From assembly GCA_963575745.1 (NCBI GenBank), contig CAUYUJ010020171.1, positions 197,501 through 261,500 on the forward strand: a stretch of 64,000 bases of DNA. The letters run 5' to 3'. This document shows, piece by piece, positions 51,946-60,999 of this stretch. Position 1 is the stretch's first letter. The number at the start of each line of letters is the position of its first letter. This DNA is from Prorocentrum cordatum (lineage: Eukaryota; Sar; Dinophyceae; Prorocentrales; Prorocentraceae). The notes beneath the pieces are model-generated. The model was not told where the DNA came from. It saw only the letters and a program-made list of their open reading frames with translations, and ran no database searches. The position numbers and the translations under genes are program-made.

Positions 51946-52270
51946 CCAGCCGCCAGCCGTCGCTGGCCGTCGGCGTCGCTGGTTGCCGTCGTCGGTCGCC
52001 GCTCGCCGCTGTCGCAGCTGGCAGTTCGATTGTGCCGCTCGCAGTACGCCGTCGCGTCTCCGTCGCCGTTCGCCGCCGCTGACTGCCAGTCGCCGTCGCT
52101 GGTTGTCGGGGCAGGAGGAGGTGGAGGGGGGATATTTCTGTGGACGGCTGGTGCAGTCGGACCGAGGCATTCGTGGTCGGTTTGGAGAGGCTACCCTGGT
52201 GTTCTTCGTGTTTGTTGGATGTTCTTGTCCATCCGGGGTCCGGGGGGGGTCCCTGGGATGTTCTATTTGT
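51946..52270. other. GTCGCTGGTCGCC-rich low-complexity sequence
   Basis: CGCCGTCGCTGGTTGCCGTC-type words recur to about 52110, then ordinary sequence. Confidence 0.55.
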
Positions 52271-52273
52271 TTT

Positions 52274-52441
52274 TGAAGGGGCCAAGGGACACACCAATAA
52301 AATAAATACACAGAAATAAATCGGTTCCCATTTTATTTTCCCATATTTTTGAGGTTTTCGTCTTCCCCCCCGCTTCCATATTTTCCCAGATGTTCTGGGA
52401 ATCGACGATTCATTGTGTCTGTGTGTTTCCTTCCCTCCTGA
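52274..52441 (-). mobile_element. Introner-family element, copy 5 (inverted)
   Basis: On the minus strand it starts TCAGGAGGGAAGGAAACACA and ends TTGGCCCCTTCA, flanked by exact AAAAC (plus-strand GTTTT at 52269-52273 and 52442-52446). 168 bp, the only copy in this orientation. Confidence 0.9.
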
Positions 52442-52446
52442 GTTTT

Positions 52447-52852
52447 GGTCTGGGTCCGACTGTGCGGGGGAGCGTAAGACCCGGGTTTGCCGGGACTCGG
52501 GTTCGCCATCGTTTTTTGACGACCGCGACTCGGATTTTGACGAGGAGGAGTTTTGTGGGATGTCTGCAGCGGGAGGCCTCGTCAAAATGCAGGCTCGGCC
52601 TCGTCATTTTTTGACGACCTCGTCGGGGATTTCCGAGTCCCCCGTACCCAGGTCTTACGTCTCCCCGATCCTGAGTTTTGGCCTGGGTCCGACTGTGCGG
52701 GACCAGGCAAGCGAGCGCCCCAGGGGGGGGGGGGTCCACGGCCGAGCTTGGGGGCGCAGGGCCCGGACCACGGCGACGGCGGCAGCGGCGAGGACCACGA
52801 CCGCGACGAAGACCACGACGTCTACGGCGACCACGACGACGACGCTGTTGAC
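52447..52852. other. No gene recognised; small direct repeat
   Basis: GTTTTGG.CTGGGTCCGACTGTGCGGG occurs at 52442 and again at 52675, and GACCTCGTC/TTTTTGACGACC words repeat between. No domain. Confidence 0.5.
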
Positions 52853-53016
52853 CAAGGGCTCCCACGAGGGCGCGAAGTTATTCGCGCTTCGCGCTTCGCG
52901 GTCCTCGTTCCTCCTCCTCGTCCTCCTTTTCTCCCTTCGGGGGGGCGGCGCGAGGGCGCGAAGTTATTCGCGCTTCGCGCTTCGCGCAGCGCGACGCGCG
53001 AAGTTGGGAGCCCTTG
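52853..53016. mobile_element. Inverted-repeat element family B, copy 3
   Basis: CAAGGGCTCCCACGAGGGCG to GTTGGGAGCCCTTG, flanked by exact TTGAC (52848-52852 and 53017-53021). This gives the clean insertion boundaries for the family: 164 bp with a 5-bp target duplication. Confidence 0.92.
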
Positions 53017-53021
53017 TTGAC

Positions 53022-53240
53022 TCTGACCGCGACCACGGCGACCACGATGATGGATCACCACGAGGATGGCGATGGCGGCCACGACGACCACGACCACGGC
53101 GACGCCAGCGAGTGACGACGCCAATGACGACCATGTCCACGACGACGGACTGTGACGATGACGATGGGACACGACGATGGCGGCGGCGTCGGAGACGACG
53201 AGGGCAACAACGACAAGTACGACGACGACCGCGCCCGCGC
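53022..53240 (+). repeat. (GACCAC)n/(GAC)n-rich tract
   Basis: Degenerate GACCACGACGGCGA repeats. Confidence 0.8.
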
Positions 53241-53242
53241 AG

Positions 53243-53340
53243 GGCATTGACGAGGTGGCGCCCAGGCACGTGGCAATGCTCCTCGGCGGGATCGCGGCGC
53301 AGCCGCCGGAAGCGCTGCCAGACGCGCCAGCGAGGCCTTG
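53243..53340 (+). CDS. Candidate exon of a helical-repeat protein (g)
   Basis: After GCGCCCGCGCAG the frame reads GIDEVAPRHVAMLLGGIAAQ, then PPEALPDAPARP. APRHVAMLLGGIA matches the xxDxAxLLxAxA pattern of RAP/OPR-type helices. Confidence 0.45.
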
Positions 53341-53474
53341 CGGGGACGGATTCCGACCGGTGCGCCGATGACGGCAGCGATCTTTTCCGACGGGGAGGAG
53401 TTGTGACGGATGAGGAGGAGGGGGAGGAAGAGAAGCCCGAAGGCGGTGGAGGAGTAGGGCTGGTGGTGGAGGAT

Positions 53475-53915
53475 TGAGGATGATGGTGATGATGTTGATG
53501 ATGACGATGACGACGATGATGATGAAGATGATGAGGGCGACGACGATGTTGATGATGATGATGTTGATGATGTTGATGATGATAACGGTACTGTTGTTGA
53601 TGATGTTGATGATTACGATGATGTCGACGATGACAGTTACGATGATGATTATAATGCTAATGATGTTGATGCTGATGATGCTGATAATAATGATGATGAC
53701 GGCGGCGATGACGATGATGCTGATGGTGGTGATGCTGATTATGGTGTTGATGGTAGAGGTGTTGATGATTACTATGGCGATGGCGATGGCGACGACGATG
53801 GCAACGATGATGATGATGCTGTTGCTGATGCTGATGATGATGACGGTGCTGTTGTTGATGATGTTGTTGATGATGTTGATGGTGATGCTATTGATGTTGA
53901 TGTTGATGCTAATGC

Positions 53916-53963
<48 letters not shown>

Positions 53964-54020
53964 CGATGCTGCTGTTGTTGAGGAAGATGCCGATGGTGTT
54001 GATGTTGAGATACTGATGCA
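53475..54020 (+). repeat. (GAT)n/(GTT)n microsatellite
   Basis: GATGATGTTGATGATGAC-type repeats. Met-rich or Ile-rich frames here are artefacts. Confidence 0.95.
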
Positions 54021-54179
54021 GATGATGATGGGGAGGAATGGGAGGAGCAGGAGGTCGAAACAAGAGGGCGCAGCAGAAAGGCGGATGATGGAGGACGAAG
54101 AAGTGTAAGAGAAGGCAGGGTGGTGAATGTGTTGATGGGGTGGAAGGGTGTGCGAGGGTGAAAGCGACAGGAGTGCAGG

Positions 54180-54240
54180 AGGAGGGTGAGGAGGGTGAGG
54201 AGGGTGAGGAGGAGGAGGAGGAGGAGGAGGAGGAGGAGCT
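54180..54240 (+). repeat. (GGA)n tract
   Basis: GGTGAGGA followed by pure GGA. Confidence 0.9.
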
Positions 54241-54298
54241 ACGACAGAGCACTCCGATCAGCTCGCTGCCCGTGCACGCACGGAACGGGTGAGCCCAG

Positions 54299-54420
54299 GC
54301 TGCGGTCGCTCCTGCCGCTCGCCGCGGCCGCGGCCAGCGCGCGGACTACCGCGCAGACTGCTGCGCAGCTGCTGGGCGCCCTGCCGCGGTGCCCCGACGG
54401 CGCCGAGCGCGCGGCCGCGG
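54299..54420 (+). CDS. Candidate exon of a helical-repeat protein (h)
   Basis: After GTGAGCCCAG the frame reads LRSLLPLAAAAASARTTAQT, then AAQLLGALPRCPDGAERAAA. Two amphipathic helices with a turn at PRCPDG fit an alpha-solenoid unit. It is followed by a GAC/GCC tract to about 54560. Confidence 0.45.
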
Positions 54421-54805
54421 TGGATCGCCACCGCCGTCGTCGACGTCGACCACGGCCACGGCCACGACAACGGCGGCGGCGGCGGCGACGACCACGGCCA
54501 CGTCCACCACGACGGTGGCGGCGGCGGCGGCTGCGGCGACGACCACGACGACGTCGACGCGGTCGTCGTCGTTGCCTTCGTCGTCTCCGTAGAGCGGGTT
54601 AACTCCTCCAGCCGCGTGCTGGCCACAGCGCCGACGGTGGTACGCCCTAGGCGATGATTCAGAAAACGTAAGTTTTCGGCCAGAGTCTCGATTATTATTA
54701 ACGTTTCAGTGTAAATCCTAAGCTGTTGATAGAAGTTCTGGGCTTTTACCCAAATTCTGAGACTATGAATTTCTTAACCCATGATTTCGTAAGCATCTCG
54801 CAGGG
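54421..54805. other. (GAC)n-rich tract then ordinary sequence
   Basis: ACGACCACGGCC-type repeats run to about 54575. No feature follows before the next element. Confidence 0.6.
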
Positions 54806-54954
54806 TGTACAGTCAAAAACCCGAATAAGGACGCGCGACTCTGCTCAGGGTACCCTTGCGTCCTTGCTCTTCCTTGCTCTTGCGTCCTTGAGGTTTTCGT
54901 CGTCCAGGGGTCTTGATTCCTTCCCGCGCGTCCTTATCAGGGTTTTTGACTGCA
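54806..54954. mobile_element. Inverted-repeat element family E, copy 1
   Basis: The left arm TGTACAGTCAAAAACCCGAA, AAGGACGCGCG is mirrored by CGCGCGTCCTTATCAGGGTT, TTTGACTGCAC. CTTGCGTCCTTG words fill the centre. A second, longer copy is at 55112-55332. Confidence 0.85.
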
Positions 54955-55111
54955 CGCTCCCTCCTTGGCCTCGGCAAGGCGAGCCACGGCGAGGCCGCCT
55001 CCGTGGGGTCGAGGGCGGAGGGTCGAGGAGCGAGGCCTCCCTGGGGGGCCACCCGCGGGAGGCCATTCGGAGGCCCTGGCGGCACCGGCGCGAAGCCGGT
55101 GCCCCTACAGG

Positions 55112-55332
55112 CAGGAGCCCAAATACGGACGCGCGACTCTGCGCAGGGTATCCTCGCGTCCTCGCTCGTCCTTGCTCTTGCGGCTCGTCCTTGGCCTCTC
55201 TCGCTTGCCCGCCTGTCAGGGTGCCCTGGCGTCCTTGGGGTTTTCGTCGTCCGCCGCCCCCAAAATCCCGTCTTCGGCTTCCAAGGGTCTTGCGTCCTTA
55301 CCGCGCGTCCTTGTTAGGGTTTTTGACTGTAC
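55112..55332. mobile_element. Inverted-repeat element family E, copy 2
   Basis: The right arm CGCGCGTCCTTGTTAGGGTT, TTTGACTGTAC is intact. The left arm is eroded to AAATACGGACGCGCG. The centre shares GTCCTTGGGGTTTTCGTCGT with copy 1. Confidence 0.78.
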
Positions 55333-55334
55333 CT

Positions 55335-55588
55335 CGGGAGCCTCGAGACGGGGGTCAGTGCAAACGGGGGTCAGCCAGGGCACCGGATCCTTCGGGGGCA
55401 GAAACGAGGGGGGTGATGACTAGGGGGAGGATATCATGGCGTGGGCCATGATATTTCTCCAGATTTCATGGCGCCGCTTCTTATTTCATTACGTCCCTGG
55501 CCCCCCCGCTGGGCCGCGCACATGCCGCCGGTCATGATTTGCACCCCCCTTCTTGGATACCCCCCTCTTGGCCGCTCCCGAATCCTGT
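55335..55588 (+). repeat. Dispersed repeats Y then X: empty-site relative of 45695-46080
   Basis: Y (GAGACGGGGGTCAGTG, ACGGGGGTCAGCCAG) at about 55337-55390 and X (ATGATATTTCTCCAGATTTC, TTATTTCATTACGTCCCTGG) at 55425-55588. The sequence GAGCCTCGAGACGGGGG is uninterrupted here, whereas at 45862-46040 an introner splits the same words. Confidence 0.8.
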
Positions 55589-55897
55589 AGGATCCAGCGA
55601 AGACCCCCTCTGGCTGTCCCGGGTTGGCGAGCCGCTCGTGGCCGCGAGGCGGCCGCGCATATGGGCTGACCCGGGTTTGCGAAGACCAGCGCTGCAGTTT
55701 TTTTCCCTTGCATTGCAGTTTTTTGGTTTCCTGCTGAGCCGTGTCTGGATTGACCCGGGTCAGAAGATCCCCGAATACCTCTACCCTTCGTCCGTTGTCC
55801 CCTTGTTGGGCCTCCTAGGGGGCCCTCGTCGCCACCGCTGGATCCGCCTCGAAATTCTGGTCCGAACCCATCACGGGAAAGGTCTGGGGGGTAGCGT
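55589..55897. other. No gene recognised
   Basis: Mixed sequence; no domain in any frame. Confidence 0.4.
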
Positions 55898-56062
55898 GAA
55901 GTCGGGGCTGGCCCTCTCCAGGAGGAAGATTCACAACAGTCATACACTAGTCTGGGGGACCATTTCTGGAGCATCTTTTTTGAGCATTCTTGCAGATGTT
56001 CCGGGATATTTTTTTTGATTTTTCGTTTAACACCCCCCTGTAGGGGGACATGCCCGGCCTAA
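55898..56062. mobile_element. Inverted-repeat element family A, copy 6
   Basis: Arms TGAAGTCGGGGCTGGCCCTC and GGGGGACATGCCCGGCCTAA, interior with CTAGTCTGGGGGACCATTTC. About 165 bp. Confidence 0.88.
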
Positions 56063-56070
56063 CACCAGGC

Positions 56071-56331
56071 CCTGACTCCGGATCCGCCTTACTTTGGGGA
56101 ACTTCGTAAGTAGGGCTTGGAATTTCCGCCTTACTTTTCAAGCCCCGCTGATGCCAATTTCCGCCCTACTTTTCTGATGTTGTTTCCGCCCTACTTCTGT
56201 GGATTTCCGCCCTACTTTATGTTGGGTGCAGAAAATTCCGCCCTACTTTTTCGGCTTCTGATCGGTGGATTTCCGACGCATTTTTTGTTTCAGTTGGAAG
56301 AAAGCCAAAGTAGGGCGGATCTGGAGTCAGG
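56071..56331. mobile_element. Inverted-repeat element family F with internal TTTCCGCCCTACTTT repeats
   Basis: Ends CCTGACTCCGGATCCGCCTT and AGGGCGGATCTGGAGTCAGG are near-perfect inverses. Inside, TTTCCGCCCTACTTT or close variants occur about five times in the same orientation, with the subterminal inverse CAAAGTAGGGCGG at the right end. Only 8 bp after the family A copy ending at 56062. Confidence 0.82.
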
Positions 56332-56463
56332 GGGGGGGGCCAACCCCGGGCGAGGAGGTCCCGGAGCGCCGCCCCGACCAGGAGGTCGGAGGCGCCGCCG
56401 CCGGGATCCTTGCGCCTCAAGTGGCTCGAGCCGGGCGGTGTCGCCCAGCTTCGGGCTCCGGGG

Positions 56464-56690
56464 CCCTCACATAGGGGGCCACATGCGAACCCTCCTCCTC
56501 CTCCTCCTCCTCCTCCTCCTCCTCCTCCTCCTCCTCCTACCCCTACCCCCCACGATTTCTGAGGGGGAGGGTGGGGCTCACTTCGCTCGGGAGCTCCCGA
56601 ACGAAGCGAACCCCACCCTCCCCCTCAGAAATCGTGGGGGGTAGGGGTAGGGCTCGCCTGTGGCCCCCTACTCACATAGGGGACCGAGTA
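56464..56690. repeat. Large near-perfect hairpin
   Basis: Inner arms 56537-56576 and 56611-56650 are exact 40-bp inverses (CTACCCCTACCCCCCACGAT...). The loop between them is itself palindromic around GGGAGCTCCC. Outer arms containing AGGGGGCCACA.GCGA.CCCT (about 56474-56496 and 56651-56673) extend the pairing, and a CCT tract (56490-56536) has expanded in the left half only. Confidence 0.9.
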
Positions 56691-56693
56691 ATG

Positions 56694-56695
56694 AC

Positions 56696-56730
<35 letters not shown>

Positions 56731-56740
56731 TATGTATGCA
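56694..56740. repeat. (AT)n microsatellite
   Basis: TATATATA interrupted by ATGTAT words, ending GTATGCATAC. Confidence 0.93.
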
Positions 56741-57069
56741 TACACAAAAAAATCGGAGGTCCGCGCGGATTTCTCGGATCGGCGTTGGACCCCCCCTCCC
56801 TGAGCGCGGAGCGCGCCAGGGGCGGTGCGGGAGGCGCCGCCAGGAGGGTCCAGCCGCGGATGTTTGAGTTTTTATGTTTAATTATGTCATTCTTCGTTTC
56901 CTTAGCTTTCGCCCAGCTTCGGGCTACAGGACCCTCACAGATCGATCTGGCTCGAAACATGGCGCAGACAGATAGGGCGTACAGGGCTCTGGGCGTGATT
57001 TTTCACGGCGTCTCAGTTCTTTCGAAACGTCGGATGTCAGGGTCCAGCGCAACGCTCCAGCGCCAGGGG
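56741..57069. other. No gene recognised; repeat shared with 37365-37470
   Basis: 56745-56830 carries GGTCCGCGCGGATTTCTCGG and GCGCGCCAGGGGC as at 37365-37470. The remainder shows no feature. Confidence 0.45.
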
Positions 57070-57272
57070 ATGTTACCTGCACGGTATGTTCGCATCCTGT
57101 CGACCGGCGGCGACCTTGCCATTGGCGTTCATTGTTAAACGCCGCCGGCGACCCAGAATCGGTCGATTTTGTAAGATTAGACGGTCCGCAAACGTCCGAT
57201 CGTTCAAGGTTGAGCGGTGTCAGAAGCGAACGCCGAAGTCGGCACGACACAAACCTGCCGTATGCTTTACAC
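57070..57272. mobile_element. Inverted-repeat element family D, copy 2
   Basis: Left CCTGCACGGTATGTTCGCAT and right ACAAACCTGCCGTATGC face each other, with AACGCCGCCGGCGACCCAGA and TCCGATCGTTCAAGGTTGAG shared with copy 1 at 44060-44265. Confidence 0.82.
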
Positions 57273-57315
57273 CCAGCACCGGTCCAGGCCACGCCAATCC
57301 TGGGCCCAGGGTTGG

Positions 57316-57466
57316 TATTAAGTCGGGCTTGTCCCTTTACAGGAGGAGTATGCAAATATAGTAACAAAAATAGTCTGGGGACGATTTTTCTCAGATTTTT
57401 GTTAACTTTTGTTTTTTTTGTGTTGTCGTCCAAAATCGGCATGTAGGCGGACATACCCGACCTATG
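57316..57466. mobile_element. Inverted-repeat element family A, copy 7
   Basis: Arms TTAAGTCGGGCTTGTCCCTT and GGCGGACATACCCGACCTA, interior AATAGTCTGGGGACGATTTT. About 150 bp. Confidence 0.9.
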
Positions 57467-57572
57467 GCTGGTACATCAAAGTACGCTGTCCTGGTCAAGC
57501 CATGAGGGCACCGATCCTGGGCTTGGCCAGGACTGGCGAGGGTGTGTTACACTTTGCGCCCTGTCACCGTAC

Positions 57573-57612
57573 TTTTGAGTCGGGCGTGTCCCTCTGCAGG
57601 AGGAATAACCCC
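57573..57612 (+). mobile_element. Family A, isolated left end
   Basis: TTTTGAGTCGGGCGTGTCCC, TCTGCAGGAGGAATA matches the family left arm, but no right arm follows. A truncated copy. Confidence 0.7.
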
Positions 57613-57909
57613 ACAGGGTCTCTTGAACCCCCCCCCCCAATAGTGCGCAAATATATGGTTGTCCCGCGAGCTTATTGACGGATTGGGACCCCAGCAATAA
57701 TGGAACATATTATTTTTCGTGTGGAACTCGGGCCCCACCGGGAGGGAGGGAACCCGCGAGGACCGTGAGACATTTCATCCTCGATTTATCCATCCTAAGG
57801 CAAGGGAGGGGACCCGCGAGGACTGTGAGCAGCAAGGGAAGATATACAAAGCCCAAGCGGCTAATAGTGCGAAACTAATTCCTGGGCGGCCCTCGTACCT
57901 CAGGCAGGA
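57613..57909. other. No gene recognised; small direct repeat
   Basis: GGGAGGGAACCCGCGAGGAC and GGGAGGGGACCCGCGAGGAC occur about 60 bp apart (57745 and 57806). Confidence 0.6.
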
Positions 57910-58095
57910 GCGTCCTCAGTCCTCGTAGCTTGCGGTCCTCAGTCCTCGTAGCTTGCGGTCCTCAGTCTTCGTAGCTTGCGGTCCTCAGTCCTCGTAGCTT
58001 GCGGTCCTCAGTCCTCGTAGCTTGCGGTCCTCAGTCCTCGTAGCTTGCGAGAGGTCCTCAGTCCTCGTAGCTTTCGGGAGGTCCTCAGTGGGGGG
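57910..58095 (+). repeat. 23-bp tandem repeat
   Basis: About seven units of GTCCTCAGTCCTCGTAGCTT followed by GCG, the last two with GAGAG or GGGAG insertions. Unit sequence almost unchanged, so the array is young. Confidence 0.95.
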
Positions 58096-58224
58096 AGGGA
58101 GAGGGAGCGAGGGGGGAGGACGGGGGGAGGGAGGGGGGAGGACGGGGGGGCGCGGAGTTTTATTCCCCGGAGAGAGAACCAGGGGGGGGGGGCCCTTTTC
58201 TAAAGACCCTACCGGGTTATTCAA

Positions 58225-58342
58225 AAATAGGCAAAACAAAGAATCAGGGGGGCGATGTGTTGAGCATTTGTCTGTATGTTTCCTTCCTGAATCTTTGTTT
58301 TTCCTCCAGGATCCGCCTGTAGGGGGTCATGCCCGACCTGAT
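58225..58342 (+). mobile_element. Family A, isolated right half
   Basis: ATCCGCCTGTAGGGGGTCAT, GCCCGACCTGA matches the family right arm, preceded by a T-rich interior. The left arm is missing or unrecognisable. Confidence 0.65.
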
Positions 58343-58406
58343 CACAGCACCACCACTGCGGGGACCCCTTCGCCGGCCCCGGCTCCCGGTGCTCCCCGCT
58401 CCCCAG

Positions 58407-58512
58407 GTGGAGGCGTGCGCCGCGCGCCTGGCCGTCTGCGCCCGCGACCTTCCGGCGCGGTCGCTGGTGTCGCTGGCGGGCGCCCTGGCGGCGCTGTCGC
58501 CGCGAGAAGGCT
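58407..58512 (+). CDS. Candidate exon of a helical-repeat protein (i)
   Basis: After GCTCCCCGCTCCCCAG the frame reads VEACAARLAVCARDLPARSL, then VSLAGALAALSPR. VEACAARLAVCA and SLVSLAGALAAL form two helices around a DLPAR turn, the most RAP/FAST-like segment in the set. The acceptor is good; the end near CCGCGA/GAAGG is a guess. Confidence 0.48.
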
Positions 58513-59098
58513 GCGGCCCTGCGCGCCGCTCTCTGCGCGCCTCTGCCCCCTCCTCCTCCTCCTCCTCCGGCTCGAGGAGCGCACAAGGCAAGCCCGAGCG
58601 CGATGGCATCGGAGACGGCTCGCATCGCCACCGGAGCATCTCGAAGAGCAGCCCGTGCACGGAGGCCTCCAGTCGTCAGGCGAGGAACAGGCAGCGATGC
58701 CGCGGCCGCTCCCTCGTCGCCGCGGGCGGGCTCGCTTCGAGATCCGGGTCCAGAGCGCACCCCGGGGAGAGGTCCGCGGAGCGGCGGTAGAATGGAGGGT
58801 CTCAGCTCCCCCAGGCGGGGGGCCTCGTCGCCACGGGTGGAGGCAGCTCGAAGGGCCTGCCAGAGCGGGCGCCGGCAGGGGGCCGGCGGGCGCCTCCGGC
58901 GCGCCAGCACCGCGAGGCGGCGTCGGCGGCGCGCCGGGAGGGAGGTCGTCGGGAGACCCTCGCTGGGATCGGGCTCCTGGGCCTCCGCGGAGGCCTGCAT
59001 AGGAGCCCACCACAGGGGACCCCGCGTGAGGCTTCCGGGGACCCCCGGGAGGTCTCCGAGGCCCTCCGGCCTCGCCTTCACCCCTCGCCCATCGTCTG
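58513..59098. other. No gene recognised
   Basis: GC-rich sequence, presumed intron of the helical-repeat gene. Confidence 0.35.
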
Positions 59099-59261
59099 CC
59101 AGGAGGGAAAGAAACACACAGACACAATTAATCTGCGATTTCCCAGAGAATATGGGAAAATATGGGAAGTGGGGGGGAAGACAAAAATTCCAAAAATATT
59201 GAAAAATATGGGGAATCTTTTTATGTGTGTGTATTTATCTGTGTGTCTCAGGGCCCCTTCA
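59099..59261 (+). mobile_element. Introner-family element, copy 6
   Basis: Starts CCAGGAGGGAAAGAAACACA and ends AGGGCCCCTTCA, with exact GTCTG on both sides (59094-59098 and 59262-59266). GT at the left duplication and AG at the right edge could splice, but would delete one base from the pre-insertion sequence. 163 bp. Confidence 0.9.
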
Positions 59262-59436
59262 GTCTGCCTCCTGCTGTGGGGGCCCCGCGTCGCCGTGCGC
59301 GCCGAGCGCCGTGCGAGCAGCCGGCCGGGGCAGGCTCCTGCGGAGCCATCCTGTGGAGGCCCGTCTTGGGCGGGCTCTTGGGCCAGTGGTGGGGCTCCGG
59401 GAGGCGGCCCTCGCAGAGAGGAGGGCGAAGGCGCAG

Positions 59437-59535
59437 ACGAGGAGGAGGAGGAGGAGGCGGAGGAGGAGGAGGGAGGGAGGGAGGGAGGTAGGGAGGGCGG
59501 AAAAGGAGGAGGAGGAGGAGGAGGAGGAGAATGAT
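59437..59535 (+). repeat. (GGA)n tract
   Basis: GGA repeats with GGGAGGGAGGG interruptions. Confidence 0.92.
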
Positions 59536-60250
59536 GAGGAGGATGAGGACGGACGCTAGCCCAGTATGCAGCACCCCTTCAGCAAGTCAGTGGGCAGCCC
59601 AAGAAGTGCCGCCATGCTAGCACCCTCCTTGTACGGATCACTTTCCAGTCTTCGCCTCGACCCTCCCCGCATTCCACGCCTTGTCTGCGATTTCCTCAGG
59701 CACTGACCCCACCAGAAGGCACGGCCAGCACGCCAAATACACAGGCCAGCCTTCTGCAGAGCCAGCCTCGCACGCTTCTGTTATATCACGGTCTGCATAC
59801 GCCTCCTATTTCCACTCTTCTTGTGTCGCTTGTTAGCTTTGCCACACCATGATTTATCACCATACGCGGCGGGGGTACTAAGATCATTTTGCTTGCGGGA
59901 GGTGGCGGGGAGGTATCAGGCATTCACGGGGCGGGGTACTGTATTTGCACCAGCTTGGCGCCAGACCACCTGTAGCTGTAGTTCGTCTTCCTCGTTCGGT
60001 ATCTCCCTTCACACGTTATCGTACATGGGTGACTTGTATCTCTTCCTGTCCAGGTGCCGCGGACTGGGTGATTCTCGCCCTCGACGGCCACTATCATTTG
60101 TGTGTGTGTGTCTTGTTGCTTTTCTTTTTCTGATCCCGTCCGCGGCCTCATTCGTTTGTTACCACGCCTAAGTCGGCGATACTGTTCTGCACCAATTCAG
60201 CACGCGACTGGTCAGCCCTAATGTCCGAGCAGCGGCAAAAAGGGGAGAGG
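59536..60250. other. No gene recognised
   Basis: Mixed sequence with a short TG run near 60102-60113. No domain in any frame. Confidence 0.4.
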
Positions 60251-60420
60251 ACGGAGGAGGTGGGAGGATTGAGGAGGAGGAGGGAGGAGGAAGGAGGAGG
60301 AGGCAGGGAGAGGAGGGAGGAGGAGCGAGAAGGCAGGGAAGCGGAGGCGGCGGAGGGATGGCAGGAGGGAGGAGGAGCGATCGGGAGGGAGGAGTTCGGG
60401 AGGAGGGGAGGAGGAAGCAG
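60251..60420 (+). repeat. Degenerate (GGA)n tract
   Basis: GGAGGAGGGAGGAGG-type repeats with CAGGGA interruptions. Confidence 0.88.
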
Positions 60421-60435
60421 GAGGGAAGTGCGAGG

Positions 60436-60515
60436 CGGCGCCGCTCCCGGCGCGGGCGCGGCGGCGCTCCTGGCGGCGCTGCCGGTGCTCGGGGGGCGTC
60501 GGCTGCACAGCGCAC
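60436..60515 (+). CDS. Candidate exon of a helical-repeat protein (j)
   Basis: The frame reads GGAAPGAGAAALLAALPVLG, then GRRLHSAP. AAALLAALPVLG is a plausible helix, but the exon is short and the acceptor is only a purine-rich AAG. Confidence 0.3.
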
Positions 60516-60999
60516 CGTGGGGGATAGGGGTCCCGAGGCCAGGGGGTCCTGAGGTTTTTCGCCGTTTCTGGCGTCTCAGGTCCTTCCACGGGCCCCGTGA
60601 CCGTCAGAAAAGGACTCGGGATGAAGATCTCGTCCTGCGGGAGGGTCCTGGGGTCCAAGGCCCGCTTTCCTCAGGACCCGTCTCCCCCACTTTAACCAAC
60701 ACGCATGGTCGTTCGTTCGGCGGCTTGCCGTTGGGGAAGTGAGAAGGAGCCCCCCAGCAAAAGTTCGCGCAAGAGTTAGCCCGAGCTGATTGTTGCACCT
60801 CCCACTGCCCCCCATTGGCGTCGCCACCATCCGTCCATTCTCAAACGTCGAAGGAGGCAAATGTACCATTGCCGCTACGTTTCCCCCTCTCAGAAAGCGG
60901 CGGGGTTTCTCGAAAGGTCTCCGGCCTTTGAGGGGTTTGCTATGTACTCGGGGTAATTAGGGTCATGGTCATATTCTGAGCGTGTAGTTGGGGATCTCC
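60516..60999. other. No gene recognised
   Basis: Mixed sequence; no domain in any frame. Confidence 0.4.

Noticed and set aside
57910-58095. CRISPR array
   Set aside because: The 23-bp units are contiguous with no spacers, and the context is eukaryotic.
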